Position numbers and translations under genes: made by a program | Part shown: piece by piece, positions 38,442-50,819 of the stretch | How positions within the stretch are numbered: position 1 is the first letter of the stretch | Layout: each line of letters opens with the position of its first letter | Notes under the pieces: model-generated | What the model was told of the DNA's origin: nothing | Seen by the model: only the letters and a program-made list of their open reading frames with translations | Database searches by the model: none | Assembly: GCA_022495005.1 (NCBI GenBank) | Contig: JAGYXB010001057.1 | Location: 186,001 to 250,000, forward strand | Origin: Rhyacophila brunnea | Taxonomy: Eukaryota > Arthropoda > Insecta > Trichoptera > Rhyacophilidae | Direction: 5' to 3' | Length of the DNA stretch: 64,000 bases

Positions 38442-38601
38442 AGCTCCTTGGAGAGAAGGCATTGCGGACCCTGAAGAATCCGGCCAAGCAAATTATCTGT
38501 CAGAGCTGAGGGAAGAAGTGAGAGGTGCTTTGGAGCGTCTTGTTGATCATGACCTGAGTGGAGAGCCGGACTATGGAAAAGGAAGAAAGAAAACCATACA
38601 G
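38442..38601 (+). CDS. Next exon of the same probable NACHT/WD-like gene
   Basis: A 160-nt exon lies between an acceptor with a long T-run (ttttccgcag) and a donor (gtaaaaaa). Its single leading base A completes the codon left as AA by the exon at 27991-28171, giving Lys, and the frame then reads 53 codons without a stop, ending in phase 0. The peptide begins APWREGIADPEESGQANYLS and continues with ELREEVRGALERLVDHDL, then a basic KGRKK stretch. The (P)W-x-EGI-x-P...YL-x-EL...L-x-x-L pattern is what I associate with the region just before the NACHT/AAA module in NWD-type proteins. Together the two exons give 113 residues. The following exon, which should carry the P-loop if this is right, was not found in the window. 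Confidence 0.75.
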
Positions 38602-38604
38602 GTA

Positions 38605-40635
38605 AAAAAACACATTTCGTCGTCTATTTAAATATAGAAAGGGGAAAATAATAGTTGATTAATACTTATAATATTTCATTTCTCGATTAGCAGTTTATAT
38701 CTTATGGAATGCAAAATATATTACTAAGTAGAACAATATGACAATTTATTTCATATTATTACTATGATATATTATATTATATAATATACTACATATTATT
38801 AAATTCATATTATTAAAGTAATTATTCTTATACTCGCATTTGTAAGGTTGGAAAAAAGTCAGAAAAATCATTGACGCGATATAATTTGAACGCACACATT
38901 ATATAGATTTATTTTTCAATGGAAATGCTTTGTATTCTAAAAATCTTCTTTAAGCTATAGAGAGTCATCAACAAATAAAAATACTGAAAATTATTCGAAT
39001 GTTATACCAAAAATTCCGAAATAATACTGGGTATTGTAGAAGTGTAGATAAATTTAGTATTGGTTTATTATTATTTTATTTCAATATGTTATTAAGTCAA
39101 CGGAATTTTTAAATATTCGCGATACTTTATTATAGTTTTTACAGCATTTTATCCAATGTCCACGAAACACTGAATATTATATTATATTACTCAGATAGAT
39201 GATTAGTTGTAGCGATATACATTATTAAATTAATACTTTTCTTAATAACGTGTTGTATGAGAACCTTGGACATATTGCTATAATATATTATAATATATCA
39301 GTTGACGATGCTTTATTGAAGCCGACGGAAACGGTCTTGATTTTTATTATTGGATAATTAATTTACACGTCAACTAAAAAAGTATCAATTGTATAAAAAT
39401 ATATAGCTATATATTCGACGAATAAAAGTCAAAAATATATAATAAGTACACCAAAAAATTTCTCGACATCCCACACCAAAGACGTTCGTGAAAAATCACC
39501 GGAAACTTTTTATGTCAGTGCTAACTTAGTACGAAAAAGTCCAGCATTAAAGTGATCTGTAACGTTACTTGCTTAACATTTCACATTTTATACATTAACG
39601 TATAAGTCTTATAAATTTTAAACCTAAAAAAACTAACAGTCACAAAAGGCACTTATATAAGGCTATCTAGAAGCACCGCGTAACACTTAGAACACAGTTA
39701 AAAGCTCTTCATGGTAGAATGGTCTTATAATATATGGTATTACGTTTCAGTACTAACTCAGAGAAAGAAGCTTTCGGAGGTACCGTATATATTACCTACG
39801 CTTTTAAAGTTTCTGTTATTTACGTTGTTCTAGTATATATACTTGGAAAACTAAATACTATATTGTATATCTTTGTGTTTTGGAAAGTTGTTTGAGATTT
39901 ATTTCTTGATAAGGTTATTAATTTTGACATTTGAAAGACTATTTATGAATTTAGAATGAAATGAAATTAAAATGAGTATTGAAAAGTTTTACGCTCAACG
40001 TCTTTTAAGCATACGAAATAAAATAAAATTATTTACTTTTTAACTTATACAACTCATGACATATCCATTTTATATAATATAAGTACACATGCATTGTTAA
40101 GAAAAACGTCTAGAGGTGACATATGTATGTTCCAAGAATTGCAGAACTATTATTCATTCCAAGAGAAATGCTTTCTTATCTTTTACAAGTAATCAAATTG
40201 TTTTGTCATCCTATTTTTATGTGTACCTACTACAAACATAATTGAATAAAACAACCCTTTTCTTCAGTAAAGTATTATAATGTACATACATAATTTTGAA
40301 AAACACTTCTGAGAAAATATATTATAACCAATAGAAAAAGTTATTTGAAAAAGGTAAGATACCCGGTAGAAAACGTATTATGACATAACGTATTATATTG
40401 TATTATGACATATGACTGAGTAGTTATTAAATTATACACTCATTTCTAAAATAGAAAGGATACGATAATATATTTGTTTTCTTATCTAGCACTAAGTTAT
40501 TTATTTTAATGGTACATGTCTAATTAAATATTTTGGTCTTCGGTTTTTTTGTCTCTATCGTATCATTAAACTTTTATACATCCTATTAATACTTATATAA
40601 TGTTTGAGGCTTTCACGGTTATTTTTTATCGTAGT
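38605..40635. other. AT-rich DNA downstream of the second exon
   Basis: No further exon was recognised in this stretch; it starts at the donor of the exon ending at 38601 and is presumably the next intron. No transposon ends seen. Confidence 0.5.
40283..40328 (+). repeat. Solo core of the 61150 hairpin repeat
   Basis: Identical for about 40 bp to 24137-24177. The flanking sequence differs, so this is a dispersed short repeat rather than a segmental duplication. Confidence 0.7.
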
Positions 40636-40637
40636 AA

Positions 40638-40803
40638 TGCCGTATTGCCGAGAACTCGATGGATACAGGACACAAATTTGACTTTGAAACCAAGATATTG
40701 GGTCGGAATAAAGGATATTTCGCAAGATTGGTAAAGGAGACCATTGAAATCCATAGAAACCCTGAAAAAATATTAATATGGATGATGGATTACGGCCAAT
40801 AAA
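40638..40803 (+). pseudogene. Penelope-like element C-terminal fragment
   Basis: The plus frame reads IAENSMDTGHKFDFETKILG, then YFARLVKETIEIHRNPEKIL. The GH-x-(F/I)DF-x-x-(T)KIL...R-(L)-x-KE-(A/T)IEI-x-(K/R) pattern is the end of the GIY-YIG endonuclease part of Penelope-like retroelements. A stop follows at MMDYGQ. The downstream block gatggcttctgcaatgagcc plus cgaaacgtcgag (40965-41000) is the matching 3' region. RT not present. Confidence 0.72.
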
Positions 40804-41049
40804 ATCCAATATACGAGCCGGTATCTCTGGTCGTAACGATTGACAGATTACTCTGAGCAACGTTTGTTCTTAGCTAATCGGATTCCTTTTGACATTCTTA
40901 GAGCGATGTTTACATTCATATACCTACACTACATTTTCATCATAAAACATATCATCTCTTGATAATGGCTTCTGCAATGAGCCCGAAACGTCGAGTAAAG
41001 AAGGAAGAAGGACACATGGTGGAAACCCAAAAATCTACTACCCATTAAT

Positions 41050-42480
41050 ACTATCGACCGAAGGTACTTAATTGAAGTTGAATTTAAATTCAAATGGATT
41101 TAAGTTTTGTACTATTCCTTTGAGTCGTTATTTGCGAGACTGGTTTCGCCTTTCGGCATCTTTAGGCACTATGTACACTCACCAAAAAGCAAATACACAC
41201 TGACAATGAATACAATTAACTCTAACTTACATAACAAATCAATACAATAAAGTAGGTAAAAGATAAAAGGACCAAGGATCACAATAAAAAAATATAAATT
41301 ATAACAAACAATAACAAAACCTAATGATAGACTATTTTATAATAATTATAAACAATAAAAATACTACACTAAAGCGGTGTAAAATCGTCCATTCTGGGAA
41401 CAATGGTAAAGTATTGGGAATTAATGGTAAGTAAGATCCACTTGTCTCTTCCATATATGCCTAATGCCTATCAGAGTTCCACCGTATACTCTACGGAAGG
41501 TTTATATCTATCAACGGATATATTTGACTGATTATTTTTTGATACATCAGTTAACACGGTTTAAAAAAAATGCTAATGTAAAAAAACAGTAAATACATAG
41601 CCGCCTATCTCTTGCACATCCGTCGAAACAACACCTTATTATTAACCGTCTTGCCTCATGTTTTAGAATTATAACATAATATTTATTCAGAAATTAGCTC
41701 ATAATTTTGTTTGGAAAGAATGAAGTATATTCCTAATTGTTGTTACATTACAATAAGTTAGCCGTCTGAACTGTCAAAACTGTCTATCTTGCTCTAAAAT
41801 TCATCACAGCCAAGAGAGGTGCTGTTAAAACATAGCACTTATCGTAACAATTACAACTAACTTATTGTAATTGTTACAATAAGTGCTACTACTTGGATAC
41901 TTTTCTACCCTAGATAGCGGCCGAAAGCAGTCTTGTGTATGCTCGTAGAATAGATACGCTGGTATTTTTAATTGTTAAACTCTGCAAACTACAGGCGGCC
42001 TTACCAACCCACGTGTCAACTTTTTTTTTAAATTGTAAATTAAATACATCGAACGTTACTTTGCTGACTTTACCTTTGTGGGTAATGAACCTAAAGATAA
42101 AATGTAAATGAATATTTATTCTTTATCTTGCTAACTAACCATTCAAACCTAAATCAGTATATGTATATGTTATTATATCTTGATAAGTAGCGTACGATTC
42201 ATATATGCTGTAGATGAGGAGTATCACCATACAAATATTCTCTAAATTGCTATATTAAAATCATACATGGTATATTTTATTCTCTTGAAAGGTTTATTAC
42301 TATATATTATCTAGCTACTTAAACTTTCATGGTTGGTTATTATCTTTCGTGATCTTATAGTACCTGAAGATGCCGAAAGGCGAATTCCGGGTCGCAAAAA
42401 ACGACACAAATGGAATATTACAAAACGTAAATCCATTAGAATTTAAATTGAAATTCCATCAAGTACCTTCGGTCGATGGT
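41050..42480. mobile_element. 1.43-kb element with about 120-bp terminal inverted repeats
   Basis: The arms 41050-41168 and 42362-42480 are inverted copies. They start actatcgaccgaaggtactt and end accttcggtcgatggt, and both include the block gccgaaaggcg / cgcctttcggc. A possible attaat duplication flanks them (41044-41049 and 42481-42486). The interior is AT-rich and non-coding, with a separate hairpin at about 41841-41892. Superfamily unknown. Confidence 0.8.
41841..41892. repeat. Short hairpin inside the 41050-42480 element
   Basis: Arms gcacttatcgtaacaattac and gtaattgttacaataagtgc pair over about 22 bp around a loop containing taacttatt. The same core (ttacaataagttag) also occurs at about 41746-41762. 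Confidence 0.7.
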
Positions 42481-42697
42481 ATTAATATTATAACATTACT
42501 ATACTATGAATATTTCGTAAATATGTTTTGAATATCTTATAATAGCAGTCGGAAATATCACACAATATAATACCCACACGTTTCAATAGTTTAATTAGGT
42601 AATATTTAGCAAATAGTAGTTAGGTATGCATGTATTTTTTTTTAAATAGAGTCCTTATAAGAAAAAGTCAGCGCACGCCCCTGCTATCGATGCATAT

Positions 42698-43079
42698 CGT
42701 CGGTGTTTTGTAAAACGGGCGAATCAACCATTTTGGCGAAATCGAGATTTTAATGAAAATACAATATGTACCCCACTAGCTTTATTGTGTAAAAACGGCG
42801 AATTTGTATCTCCACAGGAAAGTACTTAAAAACGATAATCGACTAAAATTAAATTAATTAAAATTACTAAATAAAAAGCAAATGTGACATATTTGGCCTT
42901 TTAAAATATTATATAATCATACTTATTATAATGGCAGTATTCTTTCTAAGCTTTATAATAAACTTGTTAGATATTTATAATCATCTACAGGTAATAAACA
43001 AATAAATGTCAAAAATTAAAAATCCTCCTCCTGTAAAATAGCATTTTGGTTGATTCGCCCTTTTTACAAAACACCGACG
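42698..43079. mobile_element. 382-bp MITE, CGTCGGTG termini
   Basis: Inverted termini of about 30 bp: cgtcggtgttttgtaaaacg at the left and caaaacaccgacg at the right, each followed inward by gggcgaatcaacca-type sequence. Flanks atgcatat and atgtatta share 6 of 8 bases, compatible with an old 8-bp TSD. No coding capacity is seen. Confidence 0.78.
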
Positions 43080-43243
43080 ATGTATTAGAAAGTTTTTGTT
43101 CTTGACAAAGAAAAACCACCATCTCCTTTACGTGAGCAAATATACTTTCGAATAACAACCTATTCAATATTATTAAAATTATCTACATACTCGTTGGAAC
43201 GTTTTTTGTATATTTTTGTTTAAAATAAATACAATATTATGAT

Positions 43244-43601
43244 CAGTGACGCCCCTAGACAAAATGCCGCCCCTGGGCAGCGCCAAAATCTCGCCCCATT
43301 TTTGTATACAGTATTTTGTATTATCCGTGCATGGTGTCGTTTCTTGACACCATGGACGTCGAAGGGCAACAGAAGTAAACTAGACATCACGAACTCGACA
43401 AAAAATTACAGTCATGAATTAATACATTTTGTTTCCAACCAGTGAACTAAATTTATTAATGGAAAGATATTTTCGTTATTACTAAGTTTTGGTAGCTAGT
43501 TCTATAATATATACCAAATGATTCTCCTCGATTTGCCGCCCTTCGAGTAACTGCCGCCCCCAAGCGATGCTCTATCTGCCTACCCCCAAGGGACGTCACT
43601 T
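43244..43601. mobile_element. hAT-type MITE, 358 bp, family CAGTGACG
   Basis: The element starts cagtgacgcccctagacaaa and ends ctacccccaagggacgtcac plus tt. Exact TSDs attatgat lie at 43236-43243 and 43602-43609. Relative to the 752-bp copy it runs in the opposite orientation and lacks roughly half the interior. The small reading frame over its left half is incidental. Confidence 0.9.
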
Positions 43602-44439
43602 ATTATGATCTGCGTAAGTATATGATTAATGAGAATACCAAATTAAATGTCAATAAGTTTTTATGAAATAAAGATAAACAAATGGTAAGAAAATTAATAT
43701 CAAACATCTGGTTATTACGACGTCGCTGAAAGCGTCGACAGCATCGGTTTATTGAATGGATTAAATTAATATTATTTGTTCAAATAGCCTATGTGAAAAA
43801 GCATGATAAATGAGTAACCGAAGCGCCAATAATTATTAAGGCATCCAAACGGCATTTCGTAAATAAATCAGCAAAGTTTGCGACAGCCCTCCGTTTCCCC
43901 CCTCCATTCTCTTTATGATCGCAATTCAGTGTTGCGCAAAAACGGCATCCATCCCATATTATTTAACCCTAATGAATTTAATCTAAGAAAATTACTCTTC
44001 TCGCGCCCTATGCCGAAATAATAAACGGGTGAGGGTTACCACACAACGCGAAACTGTCCCGACGCATTTAGACTGTGGCGGGAGGAATGACATTTCTGAT
44101 TTATCATTGTCAACTGTATAAAACGGTTGTTTTTTATTCACAAAAGTCTACGCTTACACTTTTCGTTTATTTGTTTCCCTCCACGAAAACAAATGTCACA
44201 AAAAGCAGTTTTATAATCCTACGATTTTTTTTACTGGACATACAATATATTTTGAAACAATCTAGAAAATTCATAAAAAAGTATTATACCAAATATGATT
44301 AGACAAAAAATTTGATCGGATTCAACACAATCCTGCCAATTAATTTAACAGATTATGTTAAGTATCTCAATCACTATCCACACATAACTTTCTTATTTGG
44401 TTTTTCTTATTTATTATTTCAAATTCCGTTAAGAACATA

Positions 44440-44795
44440 CATAAGTGAAACGGCAAATAATTTTCAACAATAGGTGGGACGAAATTTCGCATTCGTTGCC
44501 AATCGCCGAGCGGCATTCGAGGTGAGAGCACGTCGATTTTTTTGTGATGGCGTCGTAAGAATATATTCTTATATCGTTATAACTAAAAAACGTTATTACT
44601 GTACTCGAAAAAAAAAACATGTCAATGAATATATTATTATTATTACTAATATAACAATAAACATAACACTAAATGGATGCACGTTGAATTTTTATGACAA
44701 ATTATGTTCCGTTCAGCACGCGTCATTAGCACAATCCGCGCGTCGCATAGTTACGATCTTTTTAGACCATGCCTCAGCTGTGGTATAGCCTTAAT
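44440..44795 (+). repeat. Dispersed repeat ending in aggctatacctcag, copy 2
   Basis: Plus-oriented copy of 17540-17915. The outer ~90 bp at each end align well; the middle is diverged and contains a short chance ORF. The cgatctttttag motif also occurs near 267. Confidence 0.65.
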
Positions 44796-45022
44796 CTTCT
44801 TAAGTATGTTTTGTAATTTTTAAATCAATTAACAATGATAACAATTTGATTCCTGGATGTCGCAGCGTCAGAATATCTACAAATTATAATTTTGATGTAG
44901 CTTGCACTCGCTAATAATGTTATATTCGATATCGATCGATCTAAATTTTTTCTAAGATTTTTCTAATAGATAAATTTATGATATTATTTCTGAGATTATT
45001 ATGTTACATTAGTAGTATTATT

Positions 45023-45279
45023 TCGTCTCTGTTCTGGCAGAACACACTAACTGGAGAATACTAGTTTTGAGTAAATTGACTTTGAAGTTGTTAAAATGTT
45101 TGAAATGGTCTATCATGTGAGTTTATTAAGTAATTGTAAAAATGATAACTTTAAAATAAAGACTGTTTATTGATTAAGAAGGTTTCCAGACGGTAAAGTT
45201 TGAAATAAGGAAAATTTTGGTACAACTAACTCAATATGTCATTTTTTCGAATTAGTGTCTTCTGCCAGAACAGTGACGA
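45023..45279. mobile_element. 257-bp MITE, TCGTC..CTGTTCTGGCAG termini
   Basis: Left terminus tcgtctctgttctggcagaa and right terminus ttctgccagaacagtgacga are inverted at 17 of 18 positions and extend into an acactaa block. No certain TSD. Confidence 0.78.
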
Positions 45280-46070
45280 TTTAATCTTCAATAAAAAGAA
45301 TGATTAATTTGTTTAATGTCTCGATAATTAAGTACATACAAATCGCAGCCGCCTTTCAATGTGTAGTATTTTTGGAGAAATGGATATTATCCATTCGTCT
45401 ATTCGCGGAATAATTGAACGGAAGAAAACACGATGTTCACTCAGAATTATGCTGATGATAAATTATACCTCCAAAAATGTAGTCAACCTAATATCATATT
45501 CTTTCATTTTTATCAATCTTTTTAATTATGATGTCAATCATAAATCAGTTATCTTGGCTGGTCTTTGATAATTAAATAAAAATAAAGGCTTTTAGAAACC
45601 ACGGGACTAGTTAATCTAAGATACACTTCCCTCTGGCTTGTATACTAAAATCTAAAATAATAATAAAAATGTCATCACCGCACATATAACGTTAAAACGA
45701 AATGCGATGTAGTATTTTTTTATTGACGTCGTAATCCGGTATCGATCTCGGCCGTGCCTCGAAAATGTTTCTTAACAGTTTTTTTAGACGGGAAATGATT
45801 ATTCGTATTTTTTTTCTAAAAGAAAATATCTACGATCTGGATCCAAAAAATGTGAATATGTCAGATGCATAATTCAAACTAACAGTTTCAGGGCTTAGTC
45901 TATAGATTGATTACAGTGGGGTATTATTAGCAGTTCAATCCATATACCTATATATATTATTATATAATAAAATAAAATATCTATTTTGAAGAAAAAAACA
46001 AATAAAATAATACAACTTATTTATTTTGATTTTAAATATAATTTGATACGAATTCTATAAACGAATACTT

Positions 46071-46351
46071 GTGTCGCTAGATTTCAAAATCAGCCAAGTC
46101 CACCTTTAGGTATTTTTGTCTTTTTTGTGAATTGTTTTAGAACTAATGCTTTCTAAAATTTCTGCATTATATAAATGTGGAACTTATTAATTTTAAATAT
46201 TCTTTAATCGAAATAATATAAACTTTCACCCTTGTGACTAAGTACTTGAGAAAACAAAAAGCTATTTTTCTACTATTCATCCATTATGGACTTGGCTGAT
46301 TAGTTGATCGATTGATTGATTTTGATCGATGATAGATTGATCTAGCGACAC
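46071..46351. mobile_element. 281-bp MITE, second copy of the 14368 family
   Basis: It starts gtgtcgctagatttcaaaat and ends gatctagcgacac. The flanks actt/actt could be a 4-bp duplication. Near the right end the TIR is expanded by a short run of gattgatt/gatcgat repeats that separates ggacttggctgatt from the terminal ctagcgacac. Confidence 0.83.
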
Positions 46352-47440
46352 ACTTAAATAAATTATTGTCAATTCTTAGAACACTGTACCTACTTGTGAA
46401 TTTAAATAAAAATAATATGAATGTTTAGTATATAATCCACACAACTAAATAACGACCAAGGCCTTTATTATGATTAGAAAGACATTATCAAAGAATATGT
46501 ATTAACTATTTAGGTAAAAAATCTTAAAAATATCCTTTGATCATAAAAAAACAAATTCAATTCACCTGACTCCACGGGCTGTATACCTACAATACTAGTT
46601 CCCTTATTAAATGTTGACCTTCAAATGCCATTTATTTTAACAGACCCAAAGATTTTTCTCCAAACTCTTCTCAAAGATATGCATCTTTCTTTCATCCTGT
46701 TTGCTGAGTACTCAGGATTCTGGACCGTACGATAAAACTGAGCGTATTAAAGGGTTGTTAAGGTTTTTTAGAGGGTCCTACTCTTCAAAAGTTTTTTGTG
46801 ACCAAAATAGCATTTGTTAGGTCAATTTGAAGACATATCTCATCGTTTGTGTTATTTATTAATATTCATGACAAAGAACTAAAGAAAAACAGATTTAATG
46901 ACTGCACAGTTTCAAAAGCCTTATATTATACAGGAATACTATGAAATACTGGTACGTATTCCGTTTTAACTTAAGTGGGTACCTACGCTATATTAAGAAA
47001 TATATATCAGGCATGTAATTGGGTATCTAAGTAAACTATTGTAATGCTTAACTTAAAATATTGATACACTGGATGCATTTAATTTTATCATACATTTTAA
47101 TTTGTAATACTTATTTTATTATATCATCCTAAAATATTAAAATATCCTGTCATTAATATGGTAAATGAGATGAAATTCAAAAACTGATTTAACAATATAA
47201 ATAATATAAAATATAATGACTATAAAACATGTAATTAGCTTCTGATATACCGAGGTCATATTAACTGGATGACAGATCAACCGTGATAAAGCATAATATA
47301 TGGAAGAATCATTTAAACTTGATCGATTAAATTCATACTATACATTTAGGGACAAATATTTTGAATGATTATTTTTGCTTATAATAGTAACTACTGAAAG
47401 CTAAATAATGTAAACTACGAATCGATTAACTATTTTTACC

Positions 47441-47870
47441 GTTTTTATTAGCTCGTATTCTTGTTTGTCCGGTGGTTGTTTGTCCAGTACAAATATTGCA
47501 ATAAATTTTTAACTGACTTCCCGATTAGCTAGACATTTGAAACTTTTAGAATATATTAGAACACGATGCCAATGCATTTTTTAAACACTTTTAGCCATCT
47601 TTAAGTAAAATTGAATTAATTTTCAGTTAATTCTGTTTTGTATGAAAAGTTATTTCGGAAGAAATCCGTAATCCAATTCACTATTATTGGTTGCTAGGGG
47701 TCTGGGGTCCTACCAACTAAATTATTAAAATATACGTGCGTTACTATGGAAATCAATATGACATTTCAGTATTATTTCTATCAAGTACATGTTTTTTGAT
47801 CGTTTAAGCTAGTCAAGCTTATATTATATGATCAACAGAAAAATTAAAAACGTTGTATATAAAAAGTTCT
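47441..47870 (+). repeat. Dispersed repeat ttattagctcg, copy 1
   Basis: Starts gtttttattagctcgtattc, with cttgtttgtccggtggttgt and ttaattctgttttgtatgaa. It ends with an aaaaacgttgtatataaaa block. It is the same as 48702-49165 in the same orientation, 1.26 kb away. The insertion is non-coding and of unknown class. Confidence 0.82.
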
Positions 47871-48701
47871 TTTTATTTTGTAATTATTTATTTTATATTA
47901 TTTACGGACGACGCATTTCACATAGGCCCATTGTAATCTGAATATTCGACATTGACATTGAAATTGGGTAAAAATATTAAATAAGATTTGCATAGTCTTC
48001 AATATTAATATTGATATCTTAGAATTACTGAGAAATCAATTATCTGCAGAATAGCTTTTCACATTTATCTCAGTAAATCGAGTCAGGTATATAGAACACA
48101 GTTTATTAAGTAAATACGCTATCTTGAATTTAGAGGTATTTTCTCGTGTTAAGTAATGATGGAGATTTGAATTATTCAAACCTCTAATTTAAGTAAGTAC
48201 GGCTTTCCACTTAAGGAGATTAAGATTAGTGGAGAGATATTTAACTAATGAAGAACGCTGAAGGGATGTATTATTTTATGCAATTCATTTGTCAGTGGGA
48301 AAAAGCTTTTCTTGAACACTCTTCTCCATAAAACGATCTTCATGTGATTCGTCCTTTACAGTAACGAAACCAATAAATTGAAGATGGCTGAATACCATTG
48401 GTAGCAACAGTTCATTAAATATTTGTATTGATATACAATTACTCATAATTTAATACAAAGCTTATCTGCCGAATATTTATAAATTTACTAAAACTGAAAA
48501 GTGTTTTGAAAACACTTGTGAGAAAATATATAACTAACAGGAAACGAACCGGCGTCTCTCGCGGGATTCGCGCCCACGTACATCGACTACAATACTATAA
48601 TATGTATCCTATAAAATTGAGACAAATTTTAACTATGGCTCTTACAATTGCGGATTCAGTATACATAGTAATATAGGGTTATGCTGGATCCATATTACAA
48701 C

Positions 48702-49165
48702 GTTTTTATTAGCTCGTATTCTTGTTTGTCCGGTGGTTGTTTGTCCAGTACAAATCTTGCAATCGATTTTTAACTAACTTCCCGACTAGCTAGACATTTG
48801 AAACTTTTAGAATATATCAGAACACGATGCCAATGCATTCTTTTAATACTTTAGCCATCTTTAAGCAGAATTGAATTCATTTTCAGTTAATTCTGTTTTG
48901 TATGGAAAGTTATTTCAGAAAAATCCGTAAAAAGTAAAAGACTATTATTGGTTGCTAAGGGGTGGTCCTAGCAACTAAATTATTAATATATACGTGCGTT
49001 ACTATGGAAATCAAAATGAAATGTCAAAATGACATTTCAGTATTCTATATTTGTTTGTTTTGTTTGTTTTTTATTTACTTCATATGAACTACAAGTTTGA
49101 GCATATTGAGCATAATAATTTAGCAGAAAATTTAAAAACGTTGTATATAAAATCTTGTTATTATT
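48702..49165 (+). repeat. Dispersed repeat ttattagctcg, copy 2
   Basis: Collinear with 47441-47870 with small indels; includes an extra short duplication around aaatgtcaaaatgacatttc. No TIR or tail seen. Confidence 0.82.
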
Positions 49166-49169
49166 TTTT

Positions 49170-50235
49170 AATGAATATGGCAATAAAATTTGTATATTTT
49201 TATCTAGGATTTTTTTTAAATAGAAACAGAAATATATCTGACGTTCTTAAAAAATATATTTAAAAAAATATATAATATATACTTTATAAAACATATTTTC
49301 AGTAATATTGTGATATTCATATGTTTAATATAATCGTTTAATTAAATTCATGCCCTATTGGCTAAAAATAATAACCTACATACGATTGATAAAAAACAAA
49401 GAGAAATCCTAGATGATGTAGTGACACAAATTACAAAGGAAAATTTTCGTACGTTGCCAGGCGGAAAACAAAAGCCCCTTTTTTCAAAGTGATTCCGCGT
49501 AATTGTTTCAAATTAAAAACTTTCATTGTGTTCTCATGACTTGGTTAGATAGTATCATCTTTAAAAGTACGCTAAATTGTCAGAAGAGGAAAACAATGGT
49601 AAGAAATTTTTATTCATTTATACAACTAAGCGATTGGTTTTTTTTTAAAACAATACTTAGATTTAATGGAGAAACCCTTTTAAATATTTTCATCTGATTC
49701 TGGTGTGACAGATCCGAGTATACTCAAGTTTAAAATTTCCATATGAATGGATGTAACCTAACGTAGCCGTTATGAAATTGTATGGTTAATTAATGTAATA
49801 CAAACATGTTTTATTTCATTCTATATAATATAATGGCTATTAATAATAATAAACAATTATATTTTATTGTTAAAAACAAAGCACTAAATTTAACACGCTA
49901 ATTTAATTAGTATCTATATGTGATCTACATCTTGGAATAGTTTATTAATTATAATTACTCTTCTTCGTTCTGTGCCATATCCTTTATCGGATGTTAGTGC
50001 TTATTTGGTCATGTTTTCATTATTGTTTGATGCTCTGAACTCAAATCAATCTCAGATTATTCATCCAAGAGATTTTTTTTCAACAAGTGACTTAGTTGGT
50101 GAAAATCTTATCATACATAACACGATACACAAGTCTATCATGGTGTTAATTACAATGAATTAAATTCTTCAAATTAAGATTTAAGATTAAAGGATTAAAA
50201 GTCAAACCCAAATCGATTCATATCGTTTGCCTAAT
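49170..50235. other. AT-rich non-coding DNA
   Basis: No supported feature. Short frames at 49503 and 49972 show no family resemblance. Confidence 0.55.
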
Positions 50236-50237
50236 TA

Positions 50238-50430
50238 CTAAGGATCAGTGCTGATCTTGTCGCTCCACCTGGAATGCACACGCTCTCTCAACTTCCTCCC
50301 ATCAATGCCGCCACCAGAGACCACTCTTTTCGTCAGGCCGCTCGTATATCTTATTAACAAGTGAGAAAAACGTGTCTTTTGATGCCAATCTCTTTCAGTA
50401 TAGACACATTTATATGCCAGACCGTCCAAG
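50238..50430 (-). pseudogene. Possible LINE C-terminal remnant
   Basis: The minus frame ends TKRVVSGGGIDGRKLRERVH plus SRWSDKISTDP. The GRK-x-R-x-R-x-x-(S/T)RW-x-D-(Q/K)I motif occurs near the end of several insect LINE polyproteins. Upstream the match is lost in a separate GC-richer repeat (50400-50620). Confidence 0.4.
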
Positions 50431-50640
50431 TATAATGCGCCGTCTAGACGGCAGTGACTTGCCTGCGCAGTATAAACTTTTACATCGCTTTTCAGTTTGC
50501 GTGAGTTTCAGTTTTCCCGTCCATATACACGGGCTTCCCGATACAAACTGGTTCGCACAGGTAAGCTTGTCGTAAAGCATGGACGTCTATCCGGCGTTTA
50601 CGATAGACATTAACACGTCTTGACAACAAACGTCGCTTCA
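50400..50640. repeat. GC-richer segment with CGTCTAGACGG palindrome
   Basis: Contains cagtatagacacatttatat plus gccagaccgtcc and gcgccgtctagacggcagtg. The composition is richer in GC than its flanks. It may be part of a transposon-derived repeat; only one copy is in the window. Confidence 0.4.
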
Positions 50641-50819
50641 GCCTCGCTTAGTTTCTGTTTTCCACGACGTTGAGCTGCCATTTGACGTACATTTCATAGA
50701 AGAACCCTAGTTACGGCTCGGAAACATGATAACCTGTTGTATTATCAAAGAAACAGATAGTACGCTGGATACTTTTTAATGAAGGGTGCCTTATGGTCTC
50801 TGAGTTTATAAATAAACAG

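Larger units (their letters stand above)
43610..47435. other. Mostly non-coding DNA between annotated repeats
   Basis: Outside the elements at 44440, 45023 and 46071, nothing was recognised. 46360-47435 in particular is plain AT-rich sequence. Confidence 0.5.
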
